Source of the DNA: Blasia pusilla
Taxonomy: Eukaryota; Marchantiophyta; Marchantiopsida; Blasiales
Reading direction: 5' to 3'
NCBI GenBank assembly: GCA_050084515.1
Contig: CM114271.1
Coordinates: 49,228,001 to 49,292,000, forward strand
Length of the DNA: 64,000 nt
Made by a program: the position numbers and the translations under genes. Shown piece by piece: positions 11,317-22,696 of this stretch. Positions within the stretch are counted from its first letter, which is position 1. Every line of letters starts with the position of its first letter. The notes beneath the pieces are model-generated. The model saw only the letters and a program-made list of their open reading frames with translations. It ran no database searches and had not been told where the DNA came from.

Positions 11317-13579
11317 CTACACCATAGCCAAAAGGGAAGGTGTATTATATAGAAGACTAATGGCAAAGAGTAGACGTAATGAATAGCCAGTACGAATGAC
11401 AACAGCCTCTTCAAAGCAAGAAAAGATCTCTCTATCGTCCTCCAAAAGTCCCATCTGAATAGCGGTCTCTTTGAAGGTAGGATAGACTACACCATTGATA
11501 GTTCTCAAATCTTGATATGATTTAGCGCCTCTCACATAATGGAGAAGTAATCATAACTAGTGATGCTCCCCTTCAGCTAGGATTAGCCCAAAAAAAGTAT
11601 TAGGAAGGAAACATGAATGTGTTTATAACATTTATTCAAATTTTTCCTTAATAATTGTATCTTAATATAGAATAGAAAGTTTACTTGGGTTTGTCATATA
11701 CAGACGTCCAATAGGATGCCCACATCCTTTTTGTGCACGTTTATACGAATGCCATCGCTTTATATTCCAAGAGTAATGGGAAGGGAACTCCAAATAAAGA
11801 TATTTTCGCGCAGTCGAATCAAAAACATTTGTTGCAAACCATTGAGTGAGAGTGGTTTCCTTACTTCACTCTAGAATATTACTCAATGAATCTTGCCCAT
11901 GAAAATATACCATTGGACTGTCTAGAAGATGAACAATCAATCTCACAATATTTGGTTGCTCTGCATGTAGACTAAACTAGAAGATTCGCCAACATGCTTC
12001 TGAAGAAGAAACGTACCTTCATACCATATAATCTAAATATTGTTAGAGTCCCACATAATATCATAGAAAAAAATAGGGAGATCTTGAAAGATAGAAGGGA
12101 TCAAAATACCTTGCATCAAGATATAATGATGTCTCATCAATAGTATCCTCTCCTGATATAGTATTTGCCAAGGTATATGATATGGCATTAGGTCCTTTGT
12201 ACACATACTTATAAAAGTACTTTACTGCCAAGATGCTATTTTTTATCTCCAGATTGATATGACAATCAAATAAAGTACATAACATTGGATTGTATGGAAC
12301 CGCCCAACGATTATCGAAGTCATGATTTGACTTATTAATCAATTTGCCATTATCACGCCTGCATAAACACATATAGAAGCGTGTTAATAGTTGGGAAAAA
12401 TAGATAGCACACTAATAGAAGAGCATTAAATGAAAAAATAAACAACAAAACCAATGAATTGCCTTTTATAAATAGGATATCCATCCTCATTCTCCATTTT
12501 CATCGATGTAAAGAGCATTGGATATCCATTGGAACATTTTTTTGTCGTTTTATCCGTGCAACGTGCAGTTGGATGTGCTACTCCACACGGACCATGAATC
12601 ATACAATTTCTTACAGTAGAATGTAGCCTAGGATGAGTCATGGGATTCGGAATCTCAGCAGATATAATATCGTCAAGAGTAGAGGTTGTCCTTGGCTTCT
12701 CCTCGGAAGCAAGAATAATTAGGATATGCACATGTGGTAGCCCCGTCTCTTTTGGAACTCGACTACATGAATACATCCTACCACTCGATCCAAAATATGC
12801 TTATCCAATAAAAGTCTCAACAACTCCTTCTTCTTTTGTTGGAAAACACGTATAACTAGGTCATAACAATCAGACCTTGATTGCCCATGCAGTAGAGCAA
12901 AAGTAATCTCTGGCCATTTAGGATTGCAAGTCATAGTCAAAAAGTAGTCAGGCTTCCCAAAATGTCTGAGAATGGCCATAGCATCATGGTACAATTAATG
13001 CATGTGATGGGGTCCTCCTATGAAAGATGAAGGTAAGATAATACGTCTCCCTCTGCCTTCACCGTTCACATCATGCCAAGTCATAGCATCTCTGACACCT
13101 TGGTATGAATCAACTCTCAACTCTTTTTGATGCTATCGTATCCAAGTTGGCTGTTGCATTTCAATAGTCGCATACATATCCATCATATATTCTTGAGTAA
13201 GATAACCAAATCTCAACAACTTATTATTATCCATAGCGTTAGCTCGCCCTTGAAGTCTGATTAAAGCAAATTGTAAAGTTATAATGGTCTTTGAACTTGC
13301 CTCATGAATGGTAACCTCACCTTGAATTCCCCTTTGTATAATATCATCTCCATCCTCGTCCATCATAGCATCCCCTCTTAACAACAGATCATCTCTATGA
13401 TCATGTTGCACTTGCAAAAGTATCCCACGATGCCAACCTGCTTCACCATAAACAAAAGGAAAAATAAAGTGCAATGGGATATAGGCTTCATTCAAGTCTG
13501 ACACACGACGAATCCCTCCTCCTTGTAAGCGAACAATAATATCACGTCCTTCTACTGGCTCACTCCAATCTCTGGGCAA
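11317..13579 (-). pseudogene. Helitron Rep (HUH endonuclease) domain, broken
   Basis: The minus strand holds the Helitron Rep domain in pieces. The start of the domain at 13133-13579 includes RDIIVRLQGG and YIPLHFIFPFVYGEAGWH. The segment at 12719-12994 ends VVEFQKRRG. After a frameshift, the HUH motif follows as GLPHVHILIIL (His-Val-His at 12726-12734). A catalytic tyrosine block, KYFYKYVYKG, lies at about 12193-12222. The segment at 11317-11535 (RGAKSYQDLRTINGVVYPTF) is the region linking Rep to helicase. Rep nicks one strand and stays bound through tyrosine. The metal-binding histidines and both tyrosines survive, but the frame does not. Confidence 0.75.
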
Positions 13580-13933
13580 GATAGCTGCAATCTATGAAGC
13601 AACAATCAAGGTGTATCATTTTGTATCGAGACCTTGCTTACTACCCTTAAGAACAATATGAAAGTCAGAATGACATGGATCAATTTCCACATGTAAAAAA
13701 ATCCACATATTTATTATGGGCATGTAACATATCTTGTAATCCCCTTAAGATCTCTGGACTCAATTGATCTTGATAATCTCCACTCATAATCCTTCTTCTA
13801 TGCTCCATCTGATGCTCATCATCATGAATATAAATTTGCGCGAATTGTGGAGGAGCACCACTTTCAGCATGAAGAGGTCCAATAGAATGATAAACACCAG
13901 CTTGTGAATCCTGAAGTTTCCTGTACCACCTCG

Positions 13934-14827
13934 TTACCCTATCACATGTGCCCCAGTAGATGCCAATTGAAGAGCACTATTATAGGCAAGTTCATTACGC
14001 AAAAAATGAAGACTATTTGAACTCATACCAAAAAGTAATTCTGCTAGTATAAAAGATGAAGCTGTCAAATATGGTAATTGAATCTTACCATGCCCACAAC
14101 ACATACTAAAAGGCAAGCTTATAAACCTAGTATACTTCGCTCTCTCACACTTCCAATGTAGAGCATTGCAAGTCGGACAAACGACATTCGTAAGTCCAAC
14201 ACTAAAACGACCAGTCATACTATCAATACAATCTCCCGACCTAAGATTTTGAATGTGCTTCCCTTCAAAGTTAGGAATACGTGCAATATTGAGCAAATTT
14301 TTCAAGTTCAAAATCCTTCTAGATCCCATATTTGGAATCGAGGCATGTACATTGTCTTCATTTTCTTCCATATGGCCTTCACGATTGGCCACATTGGCAT
14401 CGCTCCTTATGAACGGATCGCCAACATGTGCAATCTCATGTACTTCTTCCAAATGTGATCCCATATTTGGAATCGAGGCATGTACATTGTCTTCATTCAC
14501 TTCCATATGGCCTTCATAATTAGGTTTATTGGCATTACTCCTTATCAACCGATCGCCGACATGTGCAATCTCATGTACTTCATCCAAATGAGCATGTCTT
14601 CTTCTTTGGCCCTCAGCTCGAGCAACTTGAAGCATGCGAGATAATCGTAGAGGATTGGTAGGAACTGGAAGATTGCAAGCATAGGTTAAGAAATTAATAT
14701 ATATGATTATAATAAGAATAAATATACATACAAACATATCTATATTAAATTTGAGTATATAGTTTAGAAATATACATTGGAGATGGTAAGACCACAATCC
14801 TAGAGCTTGGAATAGCTTCAACTTCAT
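13934..14827 (-). pseudogene. Helitron N-terminal zinc-finger segment with internal duplication
   Basis: This is the longest open frame of the Helitron (297 codons). It contains a CPTCNALHW...C...CCGHGKIQLP arrangement, the cysteine/histidine pattern that precedes Rep in plant Helitron proteins. Upstream of it, a segment of about 43 residues occurs twice in tandem, both copies carrying VHEIAHVGD and NEDNVHASIPNMGS (roughly 14320-14580). The duplication is recent, since the two copies differ at only a few residues. The first 45 or so residues are very hydrophobic and AT-rich, so the true protein probably starts inside the frame or the stretch is an intron. Confidence 0.6.
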
Positions 14828-15200
14828 GATGTACCATAATTAGCCTACAAAAAATTTTGTTATTAGAAATCATTCATAAAAATTTAAGACAAGTAGAAAG
14901 CATCAATAATAAAAGTATGTAAAGCATATCTTATATTAGCTTGAGTATGAAAGTCATTAGTAGTTATAGCCTTGATTTCCTCTCTAGGAAGAAGATTCAC
15001 AGACAATTGATAAACATTCGCTTGGGCCAAATTATTATGCCTTCTTCTCTGGACTTGTGCTCATGCAATTTGAAGCATAGCATGTAATTCCCGAGGGTTG
15101 GACGGAAGGGGAAGAATGAGAAAAAATATATTAATAAAATAAAATCATAATAATTAAATTAAAAAAATCAACTTAAAAAAAACCAATCAAAAATAAGAAA

Positions 15201-15917
15201 TTAATGAGTGGATGAAACATACATTGGAGACGATGTAGTGTCTATTGAAGCATGAAGATTTCCATCGGTAGGTGTTGCCACCACCCAGGACAAAGAATAA
15301 AAAAAGTTCATAATAGGGAAAAGAATTCTAACTATAACTATAATAACCGGTAGAAATGTTATACATAAATAAATACCTTCTAGTATTTGCGTTGGTGAGC
15401 CATCGATAATGGGTGGTTGTAATTCTTCCATCGGAGGAACATTCACAACAACTTCCATAGATCTCAATTAAACTAATTTAGCATGTCTTCGCTTTTGTCC
15501 TTGAGCTCTCACAATTTGATGTACATCATGTAGCCATTTCAGGTTCGATGGATTTGGAAGTCTACATCACAAGCTTGGAAGATATTAAAGTCACACAACA
15601 AATCTAGAGTGTGCACATATGGTTACGATATCATTCTATAATCATAATGCTAAGTATCTTTACATTGGAGATGACAAAGTCGTGGAATGACTTACAAATT
15701 GCATATCTTGAAGCGCCATTCTGTTTCTTTGAGAAGCAACCCTTCTAGCCTTCTTATATGCAAGATTCTCTATTTCCTCCGAAATCCTTATAGAAGATGG
15801 AGGACTACATGAAATGTGGTGATCATGTTCCACATTAGGTAAAGAGACTACATTGATGATGTCTTCGAATGGTCTTTTTTCATTTCGCCTCGATGGTTCC
15901 TCTTGAGATTCATGCAT
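15201..15917 (-). pseudogene. Probable N-terminal leader exons of the Helitron protein
   Basis: Two frames (15660-15917 and 15201-15467) lie upstream of the zinc-finger segment. The first contains a basic, nuclear-localisation-like stretch (KKARRVASQRNRMALQD) that resembles the AEGQRRRHAHLDEV segment downstream. Such basic leaders are common in Helitron proteins. The 15201-15467 frame passes through an AT-rich hydrophobic run that looks like intron sequence. The assignment is by position and composition only. Confidence 0.35.
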
Positions 15918-15971
15918 CTTGTGACAATATCAACCATCCAGCCAAAATATGTATTGTCAATATATAAAAAA

Positions 15972-16413
15972 TGTGAGAAAAGCAGAAAGTGACTAAATCA
16001 CTGAAATCTTTACAAAACTTAGAGATACAAAGTGGCCTAGTCCGTCCGTGCGCTCACAGAAGAGCTTCGATGGAACCTGAACTGGGAGATAACTCGACAT
16101 ACGAGAATGCGCTACCGCTGCGGCTCCCGACTATTTGACTACTCGGGAAAACTAGGGTTTTTACCTATTTTTCTTCGTTTCTATTAATAGAAAAAATTTG
16201 CATTAGGGTGCCCTATATTGCATCAGGGTGCCCCGCACCCTGATGCAATATAGGGTTAGATAAACCTAGTAACGCTACTCCGTAAACCACCTACGTCATA
16301 TTACTATGACTCCTTCGACGTTTAAGCCGGAACCATCGATCTAGGCTTCTCCTTATACAAGGGGGCCGATCAAATCAATTGTGCTTAGAGGAGTGGATGT
16401 TGAGAATCCAATA
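15972..16413 (-). repeat. 3' LTR of the young copia element
   Basis: This 442-bp LTR runs 5'-TATTGG...CTCACA-3' on the minus strand. TA replaces the usual TG at its start; the solo LTR at 21747-22200 has the same ends. A TATA-like TATAAGG lies at 16351-16357 in minus-strand sense. A 21-bp perfect hairpin sits at 16211-16255. Confidence 0.9.
16211..16255. repeat. Perfect 21-bp hairpin inside the LTR
   Basis: Positions 16211-16231 are the exact reverse complement of 16235-16255, with a CCC loop. The outer bases are CCCTATATTGC and the inner part is CAGGGTGC. The solo LTR keeps the hairpin with one mismatch. The partial 5' LTR breaks off at 20760, only 7 bases before the hairpin would begin. 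Confidence 0.9.
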
Positions 16414-16442
16414 CCCCCCCTCAATATCCATTCTCATGTGGA

Positions 16443-19400
16443 CTACTGTCTTGGACCTATGCCAAGATCCTTCAGATGTCGGTGAAGTTGATCTCCGCTC
16501 AAGGCTTTCGTGAAGATGTCTGCACGGTTATCCTCTGTTGGACAATAGACTAACTTCAAAACCGCTCTCTCGATCAATTCACGAAAAAAATGGTACTGGA
16601 TCTCTATGTGCTTCGTACGAGCATGAAACACAGGATTATGTGCTATGGCAATGCAACTCTGATTGTCACACCACGTTACAGTAGCACTTTCTGGTGCTTC
16701 TCCTATGTCCTCCAAATATCCATCTCAACCATCTTTGCTTCACAAGAAGCATAACAAGCCGCCTTGTACTCGCCTCGGTAGAAGAAAGAGCCCTTTGAGG
16801 TTGCTTCTTGCTGACCCATGACACCACACCTGATCCTACCAAGAAGCAATAACCCAAACGATCTTCTAGAATCTGAATCTCACCTTGCCTAACTCAGTCA
16901 CAAAAACTGTCATTTCCGTCCCTGCTCCATAGGTGATGCCGCACTCGATAGTGCCTTTGATGTACTTCAACACACGCATCCCTACCTTCCAATGGTTCTC
17001 ACGAGGCTTAGTTGAGAACCTACTCAATACTCCCACAGCGAAGCTAATGTCTGGTCTAATGTTACACAAAAATATCAAAGCGCCTACAAGCTTTCAGACA
17101 ACTTTTCATCTACCAATGGTGAAACATCCTCCATCGAGAGTTTCAACTCTACCTCCATTGGCGAGACCCACGCCTTACACTCGGTCATCCCGAATGCCTT
17201 CAAGATTTCTCTAGCATATACTACTTTGAGAGAGAAAAATAGAATCTGACTGTTGCCAAATTTCCAGTCCTATAAAGTAGTCTGAAGACCTAAATCGACA
17301 TTTCAAACTCAGATTCCAACACTCCCTTCATTTCCTCTATTTTCTTCATGTGGTTTCTGTGATGATCGGATCATCCACATACAAGACTATCAACATATAC
17401 ATCCCATCTTCGCAAAACACATACAAATTTGCTTCTGAAGGACTCTTCATGAGACCCTTCTCTCGAAAGAATGTATCTATTCGTTGATACCATACCCTTG
17501 GGGCTTGCTTCAACCCATACAATGCTCGATGAAGTAAACATACTTTCTCTTCTGATCCGGGTGTCTCAAAACCTGGTGGTTGAGAAACATATACCTCCTC
17601 CTTGAGACTCCCGTTCAGAAAAGCAGACTTCACATCGATTGGTATCAGGCCACGCGTCTTGTTCCTGCAACCGCTAGAACAATTCGAATGGTTTTCATCC
17701 TTGCAGTGGGAGCAAAAGTCTCATAGTAGTCAAAGCCTTCGATTTTTTAGCATCCTTGTGCGACCAACCTCGCTTTGAATTTATCCAATGTACTGTCCGA
17801 CTTGTACTTGGTCTTGTACATCCACTTGGTGCGTATTATCTTCCTGTCCTCTGGCTTTTCTACCAAAGTCCAAGTTTCATTTCTCTGAATAGCGTCCATC
17901 TCCGTCTGCATGGCCTCTCTCCATTGAGGATGAGCCAAGGCCTCATCCAAGCATGATGGCTCTTCCACCTTCAAGACCTCTGTCATCAGGGCCATGTTGA
18001 CGAGATGTGCGGAAGTTCTATTCTGCTCCTCTAGTCTCTTGGATCTCCTTGGATATGTAACAACTTCATCAGTTGCTGGTGGATCCTTACCATCCAAGAG
18101 CTGCTTTATCCACTTAGGGTATGACGACCGTAGTGGAAGAGCAGGTTGCTCTTTGTAATCATCACCAAAATCTTCTTCTTGATGATCTGGTGTAAACATC
18201 TGTGGTGTGCTCTGGTGGGTTATCTCTTCGTTTGATGATAATGTGGACGGACCACTGATATCCGCCACTTGACGAGGCTGTTCCTGGAACACCACGTCAC
18301 GACTCATAAGCATCTTCTTTTCCTGAGGACACCAAAGGCGATAAGCTTTAGACTTATCATTGTATCCCATAAAGATGCACTTCCTGCTCTTGGACTCCAA
18401 CTTGGTCCTCGATGCTTCAGGAATATGTACAAAACACTCACTACCAAAGTCCTGAAATGTTGGATTGATGGTACCTTACCTGAGTATGATTGATGAGGAG
18501 TCATGCCTTGCACTGACTTGGTAGCACTTCTATTTAGAATGTATAGGGCAGTATTAATAGCTTCAGCCCAAAAGCCTTCTGTCAAACCTTTTGCTTTCAT
18601 CATACATCTTGCCATCTCCACCATTGTACGATTTCGACGCTCAACAACTCCATTTTGTTGTGGTGTATGTGCCGTGGTTAACTGTCGCTTGATTCCATGC
18701 TCTCCCAAATATTTGTTGAATTCTGTTGATAAGAATTCTCCTCCTCGATCGGTGCGAAGCTTTTGTACCTTCTTTCCTGTCTCATTCTCAACCAGCTTGT
18801 GCCATACTTTAAATTTTCCAAAAGCACTTGCCTTATCACGAAGGAAATACACCCACATCTTCCTACTATAATCGTCGACAACTAAAAAGAAGTAGGAAGA
18901 ACCACCTAATGCCACCGTTCTCATTTTACCACAGAGGTCAGCATGTCGCAACTCTAGAGGAGCCTTTGCCGTATTGCTGGACTCTTGTGGAAATGGTTGT
19001 CGGTGTTGCTTGCCCATCATACAAGCTTCACAAGTATCCGACACTCCATAAATTGTTGGTAAATCAGCAACCATGCCAGATTTCTGCATCTGACTTAGTA
19101 AGGGAAAGCTTAGGTGACCAAATCTTTCATGCCACAACTTATTGCTACTAAGATCTGTACCTACACTTGTCGTGAAAGCATACAACTCGTAGATATTTCC
19201 ACGTCGTATACCTTCACCCACTTCTTTCCCATTGGCATCCTCAATGACTGCTCCAGTTTTCTTGAAACGAACTTCTAGGTCACGATCACATAATACTGCC
19301 ACTAAAATCAAATTTCGCTTCAACTCTGGTACGTACAGTACATCAGTTAACTTCTTTTCATCTCCTTTTTGTGAGACTAAAGAAATTGTGCCTTTCCCTT

Positions 19401-20457
19401 CTACAGGGCACTTTGCATTATTCCCAACAGTAACAACGATGGGCTCTTGTAGAGGCTGTAAGGAGCTATACCAATCCTTATGATTGGTCATATGCCTAGA
19501 TGCTCCACTATCGAGCACCCATGCATCTTCACTCTTTGTCTTAGTGGTATGTTCTGCATGTGTGCAGAACTCTTCTATTGCTACCCAAGCATCTACTTCA
19601 TGTTCTCCCAGTTCTACAGAATTTCCACACTTCTTCTTAGGTCTTAAACAACCGTTCTTCTCATCCTGACTTCTCTTCCTACAATCTTTGGTAAGATGAC
19701 CTAGCTTACCACAATAAAAGCATTTGAAGGCTTTTCTTGGAAATTTCTTCTTGACATTTGAACTGTAATCCTGATTTCTACCTCTCTGTACGTTGGCAGT
19801 AAATGTTGCGTCACTTCCCTCTCTTGCTTTGAAGCGCATTTCCTCTTCTACCAACATTGCACTAAATTTTTCAAAAGTAAGCGGCGTGGGTCTTACTTGA
19901 GTATTCACTGCAATGACCAAACTGTCATACCTTGGAGGCAAAATCCTTATGCACCGGCGTGCCAAATCTTTGCTAGACTTTGAAATTCCCACGGACGCCA
20001 TCTGATCTTGAAGATTCTTGATCCTTGTCAAAAATTGCTCCGCGCTTTCTCCTTCTGAAAATTTCTCGGACGTAAGCTGATTCTCCAGATTTTGAATCCG
20101 AGTCTCATTCCTCGTTTCATACTGATTCTTCGAAATGTTCCACGCCTCAGCAGCAGTGGTTGTATGTTGAATGAGAGTCATGACAGATCGATTACATTCG
20201 TGACAATCGCATATAGAGCATCAGCGTTTGGCGTCTCCATGCCAATAATACAACAGATCGATATCCCCGGATGAAGATGAACTTGCGTAACTCAAACTAG
20301 CTTGTAGATTTGAATCGACCCCTGTGGCCGTTTCCCAGATCTCAAATGATTCGAGAACAGTTCTCATTTTGAACTTCCACAACGTATAGTTAGACCCATC
20401 TAACTTCCCTTCACCCAGCGGAGGAGGGCGAGCACGAACTGACGAAGAAGTAGCCAT
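16443..20457 (-). pseudogene. copia gag-pol, frame-broken
   Basis: Gag starts at 20457 (MATSSSVRARPP) and breaks near 20220. The long frame 18304-20181 then carries the rest of gag, a CCHC knuckle (CFYCGKLGHLTKDC), the protease site DSGASRHM, and an integrase with its H-H-C-C motif (HERFGHL...CEACMMGK) and D-D-E residues (HADLCG, RTDRGGEF, GVVERRNR). A frameshift near 18450 separates the integrase C-terminus and start of RT (17747-18400). RT continues at 17346-17633 with YGLKQAPRVW and the YVDD box, here followed by PI rather than the usual LL or LI. RNase H is in three pieces (16866-17078, 16666-16857, 16443-16715). At least five breaks make it inactive despite its youth. Confidence 0.85.
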
Positions 20458-20528
20458 CTCTCAAGATTTTGTGCAAACACACTATATCGCCAGATACAAA
20501 ATCTTTGGAAAAACCTCGCTCGATACCA

Positions 20529-20760
20529 TGTGAGAAAAGCAGAAAGTGACTAAATCACTGAAATCTTTACAAAACTTAGAGATACAAAGTGGCCTAGTCC
20601 GTCCGTGCGCTCACAGAAGAGCTTTGATGGAACCTGAACTGGGAGATAACTCGACATACGAGAATGCGCTACCGCTGCGGCTCCCGACTATTTGACTACT
20701 CGGGAAAACTAGGGTTTTTACCTATTTTTCTTCGTTTCTATTAATAGAAAAAATTTGCAT
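20529..20760 (-). repeat. Truncated 5' LTR of the young copia element
   Basis: The 232 bases match 15972-16203 of the 3' LTR except for one C/T difference. The match ends abruptly after TTGCAT, and unrelated sequence follows. The missing part corresponds to 16204-16413, which holds the TATA-like box and the hairpin, so this copy probably cannot start transcription. Confidence 0.9.
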
Positions 20761-20846
20761 CAACTTCTCCCTCACCACTTTCCTAATAAAAGAACATGTT
20801 GTGGAAGCATATCTCCATTTGCTAATTAGTCATGACTAGTCAAAAA

Positions 20847-21179
20847 CAAGGTTCACGAAAATGGATGTGTTCTTTTGTACTTGGTCGCGTAGATCTGTGG
20901 GCTACGAGGGCTTTCTACTTCTCTTGTGAGTCCGCTTCGCCTGCACCGGCCCACGTACGGTTCACACTAGCTGTGAATTGGCCCATAGTAGACCCATAGA
21001 AGGCAGGCCTTAGACCGGCAAGAACAAGCATGTGGTTGGACTGCGTACGAGCTGGTCAAGCCATGAGTCGATGTTGTGGAGCTTGGTGCATGCTATGGGT
21101 GCTCGAGCCCCACATCCATATATCCATCCCTAGGACGGACATAAGTCCGTAGACACGAATTTTTTTTGTGTGCAACCTT
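20847..21179. mobile_element. Mutator-like MITE, GC-rich subtype
   Basis: This 333-bp copy begins CAAGGTTCACGAAAATGG and ends TTGTGTGCAACCTT. The flanks agtcaaaaa (20838-20846) and cgtaaaaaa (21180-21188) match at 7 of 9 positions. The body shares blocks with the copies at 22205 and 23419 (ctagg, gacggacataagtccg). There is no ORF. Confidence 0.7.
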
Positions 21180-21746
21180 CGTAAAAAAGGCGGTAATTGG
21201 ACATATTAAAATAAGTGCTTGACCTTGCATGGTAGAAAAATGAGTGCTTGACCTTGCATGGTGATGAGAGTCATGCCTCAATGTCTGCTAAAGGATACTA
21301 GCCAAGTCTCATCGAGAAATACTACTATAAGTTAAAATAGGGTCACCACTAAAAACAATTGAAACTTTTGTAAGAAAGTACTTTCCCACGCTCCACTCAC
21401 TACTCAAATCACATGCCATTAAAAAAAATATTGGCATAATTCTCCCTAATAAGAAGACCAGTTGGTTGATCACTAAAGCTTGAGAACCATGACTTTGAAT
21501 CCAACTATGAAACTTCAAATCCAACCATAAAACTCGCACGAAAATCTACAATCTCAAAGGGCTTATTTCTCTCTTGTTCAAATTTGAACAACATTCATTC
21601 TAAGAACTGATTGAGGAAATAAGATTGTATTCTCGAGTCTCCAAAATCTTCAAGATGAGAGCAATTTCTTCCTTCAAACTCCTCATTACACTTTTGAAAG
21701 AACACAAATCTTCTCAGACTTCCAATGTTTCCTTAATCTTCTAATT
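21180..21746. other. Intergenic stretch with a 20-bp direct repeat
   Basis: No gene is seen. The 20-mer agtgcttgaccttgcatggt occurs twice about 30 bp apart, near 21212 and 21242. Confidence 0.4.
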
Positions 21747-22200
21747 TGTGAGAAAAGCAGAAAGTGACTAAATCACTGAAATCTTTACAAAACTTAGAGA
21801 TACAAAGTGGCCTAGTCCGTCCATGCGCTCACAGAAGAGCTTCGATGGAACCTGAACTGGGAGATAACTAGACATACGAGAATGCGCTACCGCTACTATT
21901 TGACTACTCGGGAAAACTAGGGTTTTTACCTATTTTTCTTCGTTTCTATTAATAGAAAAATTTTGCCGAGGGCTGCGCCCCCGGACCCTATATTTAACCC
22001 TATATTGCATCAGGGTGCCCCGCACCCTGATGCGATATAGGGTTAGATAAACCTAGTAACACTACTCCGTAAACCACCTACGTCATATTACTATGACTCC
22101 TTCGACGTCTAAGTCGGAACCATCGATCTAGGCTTCTCCTCACACAAGGGGGCCGATCAAATCAATGGTGCTCAGAGGAGTGGATGTTGAGAATCCAATA
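21747..22200 (-). repeat. Solo copia LTR with perfect 5-bp target duplication
   Basis: The 454-bp sequence is a copy of the LTR at 15972-16413, flanked by TAATT on both sides (21742-21746 and 22201-22205). It lacks 10 bases around 21893 and carries an extra GC-rich segment (gccgagggctgcgcccccgg) near 21964. The TATA-like box of the full LTR is changed to cctcacaca here. The duplication fixes the LTR ends exactly as TG...ATA on the plus strand, and no internal element remains. It arose by recombination between two LTRs of a lost copy. Confidence 0.9.
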
Positions 22201-22204
22201 TAAT

Positions 22205-22696
22205 TATGGTTGCACAAATATGGACATGTATGTCCATTGGATGGACATGCCCACGAGGTCACCCGCCCGGGTTTTCTTGGTACCCTAGTGGCCCGCACAG
22301 GCTTGAGACGTGCGAACGGATGGGGGCTCACATTAAGGGAGGTGCATAGGAATTGGCCCGCGCATACCTCGCACTAGCCCACTCTAAGCCCACATTGGCC
22401 CGTGGCTGGCTCTTGTAGGGCAGGCTGCGGTCTCGAGATTGCCCTCCACGGGACTACCGTGGGCCTATCATGGGCCAATGCGGGCTTAGGGCAGGCTAGT
22501 GTGGGCTACAAAATGGGCGACTAGTTCTTAGATATGGGGCGGGCTAGCCAAGCTCGGATGTACGTTGCGGGCGGGGCAAGCTTGGGTGCGGGCCACGGGT
22601 ACCCAAACCCGCATGGACATGTTTATCTTAGGGAAGGACATAACTCTGCAAACATGGACATGATCTCAGAAAAAAACTTTGTCCATGTGCAACCTT
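22205..22696. mobile_element. Mutator-like MITE, GC-rich subtype, abutting the solo LTR
   Basis: The copy starts ATGGTTGCACAAATATGG directly after the LTR target duplication and ends TTGTCCATGTGCAACCTT. Its body contains ggtaccctagtggcccgc and tacgttgcgggcggggc, shared in reverse with the copy at 23419-23820. Skipping the LTR, the left flank tcttctaat and right flank tcttcttgc agree at 6 of 9 positions. The LTR therefore inserted almost exactly at the old MITE border. Confidence 0.65.

Larger units (their letters stand above)
8870..15971 (-). mobile_element. Decayed autonomous-type Helitron
   Basis: Read on the minus strand, the block encodes the order expected of a plant Helitron: N-terminal leader, zinc-finger segment, HUH Rep nuclease, then a PIF1-type helicase. 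The frames are split by stops, frameshifts and AT-rich gaps that may be introns. The right boundary given is where the copia LTR starts; the true 5' TC end was not found and may lie beyond it. The 3' end is probably near the hairpins at 8.73-8.84 kb, or near a CTAG at about 8920. Helitrons move by rolling-circle transposition, and this copy looks inactive. Confidence 0.75.
15972..20760 (-). mobile_element. Young Ty1/copia retrotransposon with truncated 5' LTR
   Basis: The element reads on the minus strand. A full 3' LTR (15972-16413) and a partial 5' LTR (20529-20760) flank gag-pol. The 232 shared LTR bases differ at one site, so the insertion is recent. A primer-binding site complementary to initiator tRNA-Met (TGGTATCGAGC) starts at 20528, directly after the 5' LTR, and a polypurine tract of G residues lies at 16414-16420. 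The 5' LTR lacks its outer 210 bases, including the promoter. Five A residues precede the 3' LTR at 15967-15971, but the matching duplication on the other side is lost. Confidence 0.9.
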
